Below are positions 1-8,259 of a stretch of 44,001 bases of DNA, piece by piece. This DNA comes from Silvanigrellaceae bacterium (GTDB lineage Bacteria > Bdellovibrionota_B > Oligoflexia > Silvanigrellales > CANGWC01): NCBI GenBank assembly GCA_947457515.1, contig CANGWC010000005.1, positions 1 through 44,001 of the forward strand, in the 5' to 3' direction. The translations under genes were made by a program, and so were the position numbers. The notes beneath the pieces were generated by a model. That model was not told the origin of the DNA. It searched no databases and was given only the letters and a program-made list of their open reading frames with translations. The number at the start of each line of letters is the position of its first letter. Positions within the stretch are counted from its first letter, which is position 1.

Positions 1-120
1 AGCTTTAAATTGGTTCAATCTGCTGAATCTAAATGGAGGAAATTAAAAGGATTCAAACTTCTTCGTGGTGTCTATTTTAAGGAGGCTTTATGTGATGATC
101 AATCTAACCCCGCTGCTTAG
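1..120 (+). mobile_element. C-terminal end of an IS256-family (Mutator-type) transposase, cut by the window edge
   Basis: Frame 1 is open from base 1 to a TAG at 118-120 and encodes 39 residues containing ESKWRKLKGFKLLRGVYFK. This resembles the conserved C-terminal tail of IS256-family DDE transposases, where a W-R-x-L-x-G segment is followed by a short F-K/Q-D-G-like end. The catalytic part would lie left of the window, so it cannot be told whether the element is intact. Bases about 124-148, rich in ACACCAAATTTGACATTAAC, could be the right terminal inverted repeat. That is inference, because the left end is not visible. Family assignment rests on the short tail only. Confidence 0.65.
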
Positions 121-125
121 CTTGA

Positions 126-332
126 AACACCAAATTTGACATTAACTCATATTTTGCCCTTACAGCAGCTAAATTCATTTCAGAACCACTCATAAACTTT
201 GCTGAGTCAAATTTTGAAATCAATGAAAACATAAAAGGTTTTTTAAGTAAATTTGATGGTATAGAAACATTTATGAATCTTGAGGGAATAGATTTGTCTT
301 ATCGTACTTCTACAGGGACTACAAAAACATGA
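126..332 (+). pseudogene. 3' fragment of an unknown gene, probably truncated by the IS256-type insertion
   Basis: An open frame of 68 codons runs from just after a TGA at 123-125 to a TGA at 330-332. The protein reads SYFALTAAKFISEPLINFAE and continues with ordinary amino-acid composition, but it has no plausible start or ribosome-binding site. The only ATG is far into the frame. It directly follows the transposase tail, as expected if the element landed inside a gene and left this C-terminal part. The parent family was not recognised. It could also be a chance open frame. Confidence 0.4.
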
Positions 333-590
333 AACACAAGGTATACTGTTATTTATATTAATAATTTCAGTTCGAAATAAAGAATTCAAAAGCACAATTT
401 CTAACTCAGATCATGGCTAAAAATTGAGCTAATGATAATAACAAAACAACTTACCTTCTCTATAAAAGTTTCTATTAAACTGGGGCTTAAAAACCCTGTA
501 CAGATACATTCCATGTTCAAAAAACACATAAAATAAAAAGTTCTTGAAAAATTTTTAAATAAAATATAATTATAAAAAAGTACTTAACAA
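333..590. other. AT-rich non-coding stretch
   Basis: There are no convincing open frames, RNA genes or strong promoter elements on either strand. The stretch is AT-rich, with A/T runs near 541-585, just before the GC-rich hairpin cluster that begins at 591. Confidence 0.5.
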
Positions 591-700
591 CCACCGGCTG
601 AAGCCGGTGGGTTAGGGCTAAGGGACTGAAAGTCCCACCAAATACCAGCTAAAGCTACCCACCTGAAGGTGGGGGTTTAAACCCCTAACCCCTTCGGGGC
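591..700 (+). ncRNA. GC-rich multi-hairpin element resembling HEARO / IS605-superfamily omega RNA
   Basis: Several short stems follow one another in a GC-rich island within AT-rich DNA. CCACCGGC-TGAA-GCCGGTGG lies at 591-610, GGGACT-GAA-AGTCCC at 622-636, AGCT-AA-AGCT at 647-656 and CCCACC-TGAA-GGTGGG at 658-673. The palindrome GGGGTTTAAACCCC is at 672-685, overlapping the previous stem so the two are alternatives, and a C(UUCG)G tetraloop hairpin is at 690-699. Serial GC-rich hairpins with TGAA/GAA loops are typical of HEARO RNAs (IscB/IsrB guide RNAs) and of ends of IS200/IS605-type elements. No nuclease gene follows. The next gene, with an AAGGA ribosome-binding site, starts at 722, so this structure could also be its 5' leader. 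There is no U-tract, which argues against a simple terminator. Confidence 0.5.
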
Positions 701-721
701 GGACGAATTAAAAGGAAAAAG

Positions 722-1402
722 ATGAATTATTTAAATAAAACTTTACTTGTATTGATAACAGCATTTCAAGTTTCTGTAATGGCACAACAATCTGAAATTC
801 AATTTCTTATTAAAAAACTCAGTAGCCCTAATAGCCCTATGAGGAAATTAACAGTCACTACATTAACAGACACTGAAAATATTAGAAAAAATGAGGATAT
901 AGATAAATTCGCACGTACCTTAAAAGATTTAAATAACATATCTTTAAATATTTTTGGTAAAGATCTATCTTCAGACTTTATCAAAGGTATAAACGCAACC
1001 ATTTATAAAATAATAGAAGATAGCTTCTATAAATATGATAAAGACTCAGATCTCTATTTTGAATTATTAGAAGAAAGCCTTTTTACTACTATTAATACAA
1101 AGAATCTCCATGATCTTTTTATGTATTTTCAAGTATGTTTTAGAATAAAGACTTTATGGACTCCGTATGTTACGTTGAGTTCTGATAAGAGCCTAATAAT
1201 TAAAGATAAAAAATTATTTGAGACTATATCTAAGTATTTCCTGCTCGTAGACACAGGAGTAACCACTCAATCTTTTTCCGCATATATTAATGATTCTAAC
1301 TTGTTTAGTGAAGAACTGATAACTGAGGTGGATAAAATTGCGGAACTTGTCAAACAAAAAAGATCGAAGATACTAAATTCGCGAGATGATACAGAGGAAT
1401 AA
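722..1402 (+). CDS. Secreted protein of unknown function
   Basis: The 226-residue protein starts with a typical Sec signal peptide: N5/K6, a hydrophobic core at residues 7-19, and likely cleavage after VMA at residue 21. The mature part is rich in Lys, Asp, Ser and Leu with no membrane segment and no motif I recognise. Sequence near residues 25-45 (LIKKLSSPNSPMRKLTVTTL) suggests a helical N-terminal region. AAGGA lies 8 bases before the ATG, supporting this start. It follows the hairpin cluster at 591-700, which would be its leader if cotranscribed. It is convergent with the lipoprotein gene at 1408-2241, only 5 bases away. It may be an exported factor, but nothing in the sequence fixes a role. 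Confidence 0.75.
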   Translation: MNYLNKTLLVLITAFQVSVMAQQSEIQFLIKKLSSPNSPMRKLTVTTLTDTENIRKNEDIDKFARTLKDLNNISLNIFGKDLSSDFIKGINATIYKIIEDSFYKYDKDSDLYFELLEESLFTTINTKNLHDLFMYFQVCFRIKTLWTPYVTLSSDKSLIIKDKKLFETISKYFLLVDTGVTTQSFSAYINDSNLFSEELITEVDKIAELVKQKRSKILNSRDDTEE

Positions 1403-1407
1403 AATCT

Positions 1408-2241
1408 CTAAAACGCTCTCAGATCTTTATAAGCCTTCGAAAGATCCTTCCAATTTTGATAAGCAGTGGCATCAAAAGACTGCCAAGCTTTAGGTAGACT
1501 CTGCTGACAAGAAGACCCTATCGCAAAACCCAATCCTGAGAATAAAGGACTCAGATCATCACAATTATCTTGAGTGGTGAGTGATTCTCTTGCAAGAGCA
1601 AGACACCAGTTAAGAGCTTCTTTACATTGATGACTTTTTAACCAGGTAGAGTTTTTAGTTGAGAAATCAATATAGCTTTTCCTTAAAGGTTCTCCTGAAG
1701 GAGAACTGCTCTTAATGAGAAGATCAGTTGTGAACGCTAGGGCTATAGGAGCTTCTTTTCCTTGGGAAAGGTTTCTATCAAGAACCTCTAAATAATCTAA
1801 CCAATCTTTATAATCTGAAAATAAAGTCAAAGGATCAGAACTGACTTTTGGATGCTCTCCTAAAGGAGAAACACGGATATCTGTGGAAATTATCTTGTAA
1901 GAATTCAGAAGAGTGCCTTGGAAAATAGCTACAACAAGATTGTTCTTATTTTTTCTATTTAAAAATAAATTTTTACTAAATTTGATTTCTGAAGAAAACT
2001 CAATATCTGTAGGTGTTTTATTGGGTGATGGGTGAGATTTGATCAGATCTTGGACCCAAAGAGGAGAAACAGGCTCAGTGCTCCAATAAAAGTAAACGGT
2101 AGACTCAGTTTTTTGAGATAAAACCTTGCTTTGAGGAGATGTCTTTGAACATCCAGGCAATAAGCAAGACATAATCAGGACTTGCAAAAGAGTCAAAAAG
2201 TAGGACAGAGAGGGGGAATTTTTTTCCGATAAAATCTTCAT
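1408..2241 (-). CDS. Lipoprotein of unknown function
   Basis: The 277-residue product has a hydrophobic stretch at residues 14-28 followed by two candidate lipidation cysteines, C26 (IMSC) and C31 (LPGC), so export and lipidation are likely. The remainder is soluble, Ser/Leu-rich and has three more cysteines near residues 205-245 that could form disulfides in the periplasm. No family was recognised. Its ATG overlaps the ATG of the divergent peptidase gene by two bases, and no clear ribosome-binding site is seen, so the start is uncertain. A 3'-to-3' arrangement with 722-1402 makes it a single-gene transcript. Confidence 0.7.
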   Translation of the reverse strand: MKILSEKNSPSLSYFLTLLQVLIMSCLLPGCSKTSPQSKVLSQKTESTVYFYWSTEPVSPLWVQDLIKSHPSPNKTPTDIEFSSEIKFSKNLFLNRKNKNNLVVAIFQGTLLNSYKIISTDIRVSPLGEHPKVSSDPLTLFSDYKDWLDYLEVLDRNLSQGKEAPIALAFTTDLLIKSSSPSGEPLRKSYIDFSTKNSTWLKSHQCKEALNWCLALARESLTTQDNCDDLSPLFSGLGFAIGSSCQQSLPKAWQSFDATAYQNWKDLSKAYKDLRAF

Positions 2242-4030
2242 GGTTTTTATCTTAATGCTAATAATGAGTTGTGGAAAGGAAGACGTTAAGCAATTTTTTC
2301 CTCCATTCTTCCAAATGTCTTTTTCCCGTCAGGTTGCTCTTAAATCTCATCTTTCCTATCAGTCTCCCGGAATGTCTTTTACAGATGACTTTTATCATCC
2401 AGATATGGAATGGAAACAGTCTCAAAATGAATGGCAACTTTGGGCACATCATAAAAAAGTTTGGGGTGTTGGTTTAAAATCTATGGGTGAGACCACTCAA
2501 GGGAATATTCCTATATGGTTACAAAATCCAGAAAAAGAAGATCAAATTTTGGATCCTTTAGAAAGCTTTATGAGTATTCAAGAGGTTTTATCTGAGATTT
2601 CTCAAGAGTTAAAAGTGCCTATGGAGAATATTAAGATCCAAGAAAAACTCTGGGTTCCTTTAAATTCATCACAATTACTTCCTGCATATCGTTTAATTAT
2701 TCAAAAGAAACCTATCCCATTAGAAGTGATTGTTGAAAGTAGGAATGGCAATATTATGAACCTTGAATCTTTAGGATTTTTTTTAGAGGGGCATGCAAAT
2801 GTTCACCGGGATAATATTCTTATTCATCCCGATGAAGAAAAAGTGACTCTTCAACAACTGGAATATTCTGGTAAGTATCTCAAAAATAAACACATAGAAG
2901 TCTACAGTTGTCGAAATCAAGAATTTATCCCGGAACTTTGTTCTTATTATGCATTAGGAGATAGAGGAGATTTCACTTCTATTAAATATAAACAAACAAA
3001 ATATGATGAAGTATTCTCTTATTTTTCATTAGTAGAATATGTTAACTGGGCGCAAAATCTTTTAGGTAAGAGCTCTGATCAACTTCTGCCTTTACCTCTA
3101 CAAGTCTATACAAGAGCTAGAATCTTTAACCCTTCTAATGGGAAATATACCGATGAAAATGCCATGTATCTTCCGTATGGAGAATCAGGAACGGATAATC
3201 CATCTATTATCATAGGCTCAGGATATGATCCTGAGAATGGAGATAGTCCTCCTCGTAAACCCGTCTATTTAAAACTTTTAGGTAAAGATGGAGATGTCGT
3301 TCGACATGAATTTGGACATCATATCCTCTATGACAATCTTAAGAAGATCACAGGTCAATCAGGTGTGATGCATGAAGGATATGCTGATTATATGAATTAT
3401 GCTTATACAGGAAGAAATCAATTAGCTTCCAGTATTGTTTCCACAGGCTCTCCCTTAAGGCAAGCAACCATCACAAAAGGCAATGTTTCTAACTATATAC
3501 CCAGTGAAAATTCTTCTCGAAATTCACATCAATATGCTTCTTTTTGGAGTTCAGTCTTATGGCAAGGAAGACAAAGACTAGGAACCGATTCAGATGGCAC
3601 CTTTAAAATGGATCATATTGTTTTTGAAAGTTTTAAAGGACTTAAGTGGAATGCTCGATATTATGATGCCATAGTTACTTTAGGGCAGGCCGCAAAACAA
3701 ATTTATGGATTAGAAAAAGACATCTATCATCTTTTCTATGAATTTGGATTTCTGGAAACATCAGGAAAAAATGGAATCCTTCCAAGCCCTTCTCCAGCAT
3801 TATCACAAGGAGATGTAGGATCATCAGATGCTGCTCCCAAGATCACACTTAAAACAGACCCCATAAAGTCAAAATCATCTTTTTGCGGAGTTGTTTCTTT
3901 AGACTCTCATCAATCTCACTTTCCTTGGGAAAGTTTAGGGATAATCATTATAACTCTAGCGGCTTACTGTGGTTCAAGGCATGAAAAACGTGGGAAACGT
4001 AATGAGCAGCATCAGCAACACGAAATGTAA
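2240..4030 (+). CDS. Gluzincin zinc metalloprotease, lipoprotein with C-terminal hydrophobic tail
   Basis: This 596-residue protein starts with a very short lipoprotein signal, MVFILMLIMSC, giving a lipidated Cys11. Residues about 100-170 look like a PepSY/FTP-type propeptide region. The zinc site is HEFGH at 356-360, with a downstream glutamate in GVMHEGYADY (E379). This HExxH plus E layout is typical of the M4/M36 thermolysin-fungalysin clan, so it should be an extracytoplasmic endopeptidase. Near the C-terminus a hydrophobic segment (SLGIIIITLAAY) is followed by basic residues, like a C-terminal anchor or sorting tail. The last 83 bases overlap the 3' end of the convergent rsmE gene. The only good start overlaps the divergent lipoprotein ATG. 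A GAGGGGG stretch lies too far upstream to be an ideal ribosome-binding site. Confidence 0.8.
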   Translation: MVFILMLIMSCGKEDVKQFFPPFFQMSFSRQVALKSHLSYQSPGMSFTDDFYHPDMEWKQSQNEWQLWAHHKKVWGVGLKSMGETTQGNIPIWLQNPEKEDQILDPLESFMSIQEVLSEISQELKVPMENIKIQEKLWVPLNSSQLLPAYRLIIQKKPIPLEVIVESRNGNIMNLESLGFFLEGHANVHRDNILIHPDEEKVTLQQLEYSGKYLKNKHIEVYSCRNQEFIPELCSYYALGDRGDFTSIKYKQTKYDEVFSYFSLVEYVNWAQNLLGKSSDQLLPLPLQVYTRARIFNPSNGKYTDENAMYLPYGESGTDNPSIIIGSGYDPENGDSPPRKPVYLKLLGKDGDVVRHEFGHHILYDNLKKITGQSGVMHEGYADYMNYAYTGRNQLASSIVSTGSPLRQATITKGNVSNYIPSENSSRNSHQYASFWSSVLWQGRQRLGTDSDGTFKMDHIVFESFKGLKWNARYYDAIVTLGQAAKQIYGLEKDIYHLFYEFGFLETSGKNGILPSPSPALSQGDVGSSDAAPKITLKTDPIKSKSSFCGVVSLDSHQSHFPWESLGIIIITLAAYCGSRHEKRGKRNEQHQQHEM

Positions 4031-4748
4031 TGTCTCCTAAATGAAACGGAGTGATAAAATTAGGATCTTTTTCCTGGAATATTGAGAAGATTTTACGGTG
4101 TTCAAGATTCCATCCAGATTCATTTCCTATGAGAAAAGTTTTGATAGGAGATTTTATCAAAAGATCTTTTAAAGGATTTAAGAATACATTCTCTGTCTTG
4201 TTTTTCAGAAATGATTCTTTCCACAGATCAGGCTCTACAGCTAAACCTAAAGACTTATTATGTTCATAGGCATCTAAAAGATAAGCTTCTAAACTTGGAA
4301 AAGTTAAAATAGAAGATTTCCAAACTCCTTTAGAAATGCGTAGTTGTTCTTGAAGGATTTTAGACCATCTTTCCGGAATAGGCTCATTCATATTTAGAAT
4401 CACTAAAGTTGCAGCATAATAACCACAGACTCTTAAAACTTCTTCTATGGCATCTTTTTTAGGCATAGGGATGACTAAAGTCAGATCACCGGGGTGTTCC
4501 CTAAAAAAACGGGTTATCATTTTGCCTTGGATTCCTGATTTATCCATAGAGCTAATTTCTAATTCTACAAGAGAGCCCTTTGTATCTGTAAGGTTAATGT
4601 GATCTCCTGATCTTAACCTTAAGACTTGAGAGAAATATTGAATTTCTGAAGGAACTAGAGGAAAGAAAAGGGAGTCTTTTGAGAGATCTGTAGGGATCAG
4701 ATCACAGAATCCGTGCCAAGTATGAGAGTGTTTTTTAGTAGGTTTCAC
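3948..4748 (-). CDS. rsmE: RsmE-like 16S rRNA (uracil1498-N3)-methyltransferase
   Basis: The 266-residue product has the two-part RsmE plan. An N-terminal PUA-like domain contains QVLRLRSGDHINLTD. The C-terminal SPOUT knot has LVIPMPKKDAIEEVLR, FLIGNESGWNLEHRKIF and FHLGDITFRVADAA. RsmE methylates N3 of U1498 in 16S rRNA using S-adenosylmethionine. The knot motifs are divergent: the usual GPEGG-type loop reads GNESGW, and the LGxRILRxETA-type motif reads LGDITFRVADAA. Function is therefore likely but not certain, and it may be a paralogue. Its 3' end overlaps the convergent peptidase gene by 83 bases. It is followed upstream-to-downstream by no cotranscribed gene. Confidence 0.72.
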   Translation of the reverse strand: MKPTKKHSHTWHGFCDLIPTDLSKDSLFFPLVPSEIQYFSQVLRLRSGDHINLTDTKGSLVELEISSMDKSGIQGKMITRFFREHPGDLTLVIPMPKKDAIEEVLRVCGYYAATLVILNMNEPIPERWSKILQEQLRISKGVWKSSILTFPSLEAYLLDAYEHNKSLGLAVEPDLWKESFLKNKTENVFLNPLKDLLIKSPIKTFLIGNESGWNLEHRKIFSIFQEKDPNFITPFHLGDITFRVADAAHYVSHVFHALNHSKPLEL

Positions 4749-4788
4749 GGTAGTTTTTTGTAAAAAGATTCTGGCAAATAATAGAGTT

Positions 4789-5484
4789 TCATGAATCTGA
4801 TACTACATAATCAAACACAAGAAGACTTCTAGAATGATCGCCATCGGGACGACTGTGCCATAGGGGAAGTTTTTTTATGATGTTTGCATCTTTACCAGTA
4901 AAAATAAGGGCAGTATGCAAGAGTATGGAAGCAGGGATAACAAATTCAGGGTCAATAACGTTTTCGTATTCTAAAGCTTCCTGAGTTGTATACATTGTTG
5001 TGGGTGTATGAAGAGGAATGATCACTCTGCAAAATCCAAGATCAGGATGCCATCCAGAAGTTGTGACAATCGTTTTTTTGAAATGTTCACTAAGAATATA
5101 AGGGTGGTCTAAAGTCAGTGATATTAATTGACCAGACAACGATTCATTAACGATTTTTTCGAAAAATAACCCTAATTCATTCATTTCACTTCTTAAATCA
5201 GAATTGAGAAAAGGAGGAATATCTTTATCAAGGCTAAGTAGAGGAAACCACCTTTGAGGCCAGTCTTCCGGGGTGATTTTAGGCAAGCTCAGGATGTGTT
5301 GAGGTAATTGAATGGGAAGCAAAGAGAAATTACTCGATTTTAACTCTTCTAGTGTTTGTAACAGGTGCTCTTTTTCAAAAAAATAAGAATAGTTATTAAA
5401 TTCATTAATATCAAAAGCTTGAACCTTAAAGAATATCAAGAAAAATAAAACGAGAGCACATTTTTTGATAAAAACTAAATTCAT
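4789..5484 (-). CDS. Exported protein of unknown function
   Basis: The 231-residue product has a signal peptide (K7/K8, hydrophobic core at 9-19, cleavage likely after VQA at residue 23). The C-terminal half includes GWHPDLGFCRVIIPLHTP and later WHSRPDGDHSRSLLVFDY. Spaced His/Asp, His and Arg residues in short beta-strands are vaguely like a double-stranded beta-helix 2-oxoglutarate oxygenase fold. This resemblance is weak, and an exported oxygenase would be unusual. It is the last gene of a minus-strand run starting at 8165, separated from 5526-6296 by 41 bases, so cotranscription is likely. Confidence 0.65.
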   Translation of the reverse strand: MNLVFIKKCALVLFFLIFFKVQAFDINEFNNYSYFFEKEHLLQTLEELKSSNFSLLPIQLPQHILSLPKITPEDWPQRWFPLLSLDKDIPPFLNSDLRSEMNELGLFFEKIVNESLSGQLISLTLDHPYILSEHFKKTIVTTSGWHPDLGFCRVIIPLHTPTTMYTTQEALEYENVIDPEFVIPASILLHTALIFTGKDANIIKKLPLWHSRPDGDHSRSLLVFDYVVSDS

Positions 5485-5525
5485 ATAAATTTTTTTAGTA
5501 TAGTATTATCTAATAATCAATAAAT

Positions 5526-6296
5526 TTATTGCTTTGGAGTTTGAATAATAATGGATTGTTTAGAATTAGAAGGATTCTGAGGCTTATTGGGATAAAGTTT
5601 TAAACTTAGCTTAGGAAATTGCGTTTGAAGAAACTTTAGTACTGTTGTGGGTTTTCGATTGAATACTGTTGGATGATTCAAAGTGAGTTGAAAAGTTGTG
5701 TCTTTAGAGGAAGAGGCAATGGGTACCCAGATAAGATCTTTAGAATATGTCTTGAACTCTAAAGAGATTTCTTGAAATAGTGGAGATGGAAAATCGGAAT
5801 AAAAAATAACATCTAGTGTATTAAAAGATTTATTTAAGTGATGTGGAATGAATCTTTTGAGCCAAGCAGTACTTCTTTCTAAAATTTTAGAATCTTCAAG
5901 TAAGAAGTAGGGATCTTGTTGAGATCTTGTCCAATTCCAGCGATGAAAACCAAAAGAATCATATAAACCAACATCTAGAAATTCAATTCGTTTATTTTCA
6001 TCGGAAGAATAGAGGATATAAGCATGATTCAGAAATTCTAGAGAAGAAAGAAGTGAAGCAGAGAGCCAAGAGGACTTATAAACTTCTTTAGAAAACGTTT
6101 TAGTCCATTCTTCATCCCACTTAAAAGAAGGGAAATCTTTAAGGAAATTTTCGATGACTGGATCTGATTGGCAGATAGGAGAATTCTCTTTAACAGCACA
6201 TCCCGTGAAAGAGATGCTTTCAGCATGGAGCAAGAAAGGCAAAAGACAGATCAGAAATTTAATTTGCAGAAGAGTATGAGTAGGCTTGATAAACAT
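5526..6296 (-). CDS. Exported protein of unknown function
   Basis: The 256-residue product begins with a signal peptide with likely cleavage after LLHA (residue 25). The mature part contains two cysteines near its start (SFTGCAVKENSPICQSD), which could form a periplasmic disulfide. The C-terminal part is Ser/Pro/Lys-rich. It contains no recognised catalytic motif or membrane helix. The start overlaps the end of 6259-6882 by 38 bases, which suggests translational coupling within the 8165-4789 operon. Confidence 0.65.
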   Translation of the reverse strand: MFIKPTHTLLQIKFLICLLPFLLHAESISFTGCAVKENSPICQSDPVIENFLKDFPSFKWDEEWTKTFSKEVYKSSWLSASLLSSLEFLNHAYILYSSDENKRIEFLDVGLYDSFGFHRWNWTRSQQDPYFLLEDSKILERSTAWLKRFIPHHLNKSFNTLDVIFYSDFPSPLFQEISLEFKTYSKDLIWVPIASSSKDTTFQLTLNHPTVFNRKPTTVLKFLQTQFPKLSLKLYPNKPQNPSNSKQSIIIQTPKQ

Positions 6297-6882
6297 TTGA
6301 AGTATTCACAAAATCTGGGATAGAGAGGTATTTCTTTGAAGTTTCAACGGATAAAGAAGTGTAACTGGTATCTGGTTGAGTGGTAAGAGGAATCAATAAG
6401 ACTTGAGCAACTCTTTTATTGTGATTGTAAAGAGGGATAAGACCACACTCATCAGGTTGTAAAGCTAATTTATTTTGAGCTGTAAATACAACGGGTTTTT
6501 TCTGGAGAGATAACGTTTCTAAAGATGTGACTACTGATGCAATTTGAAAGATCTTGCCAAATAAAAGAATCTTCCAGAGTCCATTAGGATAGATCTCACT
6601 ATTCTTAGAAAGAACTGAGCTATGCCATTGTGGTTGAAGAGTATAAAGCGGTGAACCTGAAGATGTATGGCAACTTTTAAATTGTCTTTCTATGACTTCT
6701 AATGCATTCTTCCGAGCAAGATTTTCAGCATCCAGTGCTGAAACGCGATAAGGAGGCCCTCCTGCCTGAGAGATTCCTTCTACAGTGAAACTCTGAGAAA
6801 AAGGATCCCAATTAATGGCTCCTTGAGCACTATAAGGCATCAAAATTACAAAAGAAATTATAAAAAAGAATGATTTGACCAT
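6259..6882 (-). CDS. Exported LPP20-like envelope protein
   Basis: The open frame extends upstream to a TTG at 6972, but the ATG at 6882 is preferred because it gives a clean signal peptide, MVKSFFFIISFVILMPYS, cleaved near SAQGA. The 207-residue protein then has the segment YRVSALDAENLARKNALEVI, which resembles the alanine-rich helix of LPP20/FlgP-type envelope proteins. A role in the periplasm or at the outer membrane is inferred, with no catalytic motif seen. It overlaps the upstream coiled-coil gene by 25 bases and the downstream exported-protein gene by 38, indicating an operon. Confidence 0.65.
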   Translation of the reverse strand: MVKSFFFIISFVILMPYSAQGAINWDPFSQSFTVEGISQAGGPPYRVSALDAENLARKNALEVIERQFKSCHTSSGSPLYTLQPQWHSSVLSKNSEIYPNGLWKILLFGKIFQIASVVTSLETLSLQKKPVVFTAQNKLALQPDECGLIPLYNHNKRVAQVLLIPLTTQPDTSYTSLSVETSKKYLSIPDFVNTSNVYQAYSYSSAN

Positions 6883-8165
6883 GGATATTGATGATATAGC
6901 GTTACAAGATAATGCACAATACTCTTCACTATATGACAACTTCCTTGAAATCGATGATTCAAAGATTGCCAAACTTTAGTATCTGGATGTTTACCTTGTT
7001 GAATCAGTTTTAATTGAGCATGAGATTCTTCATGCAGGGAAGAAAGAGTATTTAAAAAGTCATAGGTTTCTTGAATCAGCTCATCATCTAAAGGGAAGAG
7101 AGGATTATTGGCTTTGAGAAACTCATCTAAAGACCTGAGATTATTTTGCCAATCATTTAATGAATGATCTTTTAATAGAAGAGATTGAGAATTTTTTAAT
7201 TTATTAATCTGTTCCTCGTTATCATGGGTATCATTTAGCACTTTATGAATTTTAGACATTTTATTTTTTAGGATATCGACCCATAAGGTAGAATCTTCAG
7301 ATAGATTAAGAAACTCTTTGCATTCATAAATCTTTTTCAGAAATTCCATTTCTTGGCAAAATCTTGGATCTGAGAATGTGTAGATTTCTTTTAAATCTTT
7401 GATTTTTTGAAGGAGAGTGTCTTTTGTTTTACAGTTTGTAAGATGCTTTACCTCATCCAAGATCACTAAACTTTCTTGAGATGCTAAGAGTTTAAGATTT
7501 TGCTGACGTATTTTTTCTTGAAAATGAGAAATATCTTTCTCAAGTTTCTTTTTTCTTTTCCAAAGAGTCCAAGAAAAAGGGAGGCATAAAGGTATAGGAA
7601 TGATAAAAATACAAAGAATTAAAGAAAACTTAAAGCCTTTTTCAACAATTTTAATACGTTCCATTACATCTTTATATTTTAATTCAAGCTCTTCAGCGTG
7701 GGATTCTAATAGAGGGACAAGGTGGGCTCTTTGGATATTTTCCATCAAAAGTTCATCGTAATCTAAGTAGGAAGATATCTGGTGAGCTAGAAGATACTCT
7801 GGGAAAAAATGAGCGAATTCTCCAGGAATTAAGTTATGATAACAGTCTAATAAAATTTGTTTTTTAGTATCTTCTAAAGAGATCCAGGATTTATTCTCAA
7901 TGAAATTATGGTCTTGGCGAGCTTTGTAAGTTTGTATATGAGTTTCAATATTTTGAATTTTATGAATATGTTGAGCCACTTTATTTCGAGCTTCTAATCC
8001 TTGTTTCCATTGAGTAAATTTAGGAAGTTCTTCGGAACAGTATTTTTTCACAAATTCTAGAGATTTTTGGCATTGATGAATATGATGAAAGTGAATGAGC
8101 GGAAAAGGAAGATGAAAAATCTGTGAAAGTTCTTCCAAATGTTGAGAAAGTTCGGAAAGATTCAT
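6858..8165 (-). CDS. Coiled-coil protein with one central membrane segment
   Basis: The 435-residue product has long Lys/Glu/Leu-rich helical stretches at about residues 55-80 and 150-175. These are followed by a hydrophobic segment near residues 176-200 (SLILCIFIIPIPLCLPFSW), then the basic stretch WKRKKKLEKD and more coiled coil. Without a signal peptide the N-terminal coiled coil is probably on one side of the inner membrane and the C-terminal part on the other. No family was recognised. It is the first gene of the four-gene minus-strand run ending at 4789. Its start is divergent from the metalloprotease gene at 8260 across a 94-base spacer that must hold both promoters. Confidence 0.65.
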   Translation of the reverse strand: MNLSELSQHLEELSQIFHLPFPLIHFHHIHQCQKSLEFVKKYCSEELPKFTQWKQGLEARNKVAQHIHKIQNIETHIQTYKARQDHNFIENKSWISLEDTKKQILLDCYHNLIPGEFAHFFPEYLLAHQISSYLDYDELLMENIQRAHLVPLLESHAEELELKYKDVMERIKIVEKGFKFSLILCIFIIPIPLCLPFSWTLWKRKKKLEKDISHFQEKIRQQNLKLLASQESLVILDEVKHLTNCKTKDTLLQKIKDLKEIYTFSDPRFCQEMEFLKKIYECKEFLNLSEDSTLWVDILKNKMSKIHKVLNDTHDNEEQINKLKNSQSLLLKDHSLNDWQNNLRSLDEFLKANNPLFPLDDELIQETYDFLNTLSSLHEESHAQLKLIQQGKHPDTKVWQSLNHRFQGSCHIVKSIVHYLVTLYHQYPWSNHSFL

Positions 8166-8259
8166 AGTTGGGGAGACATCCTAAAATAAGTGTATCCTTA
8201 TCCGTAACTCAGAGGTATTGTCATAATGCCAACAGTCAAAAAAAATTAAGGATGCAATA

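Noticed and set aside
591-700. CRISPR-like repeat cluster
   Set aside because: The hairpins differ from one another and there are no equal spacers or identical repeats.
591-700. Rho-independent terminator
   Set aside because: Several stems but no U-run, and the element lies before, not after, a gene.
4051-4269. Plus-strand frame opposite rsmE
   Set aside because: It lies wholly antisense to a recognisable rsmE and has no family features.
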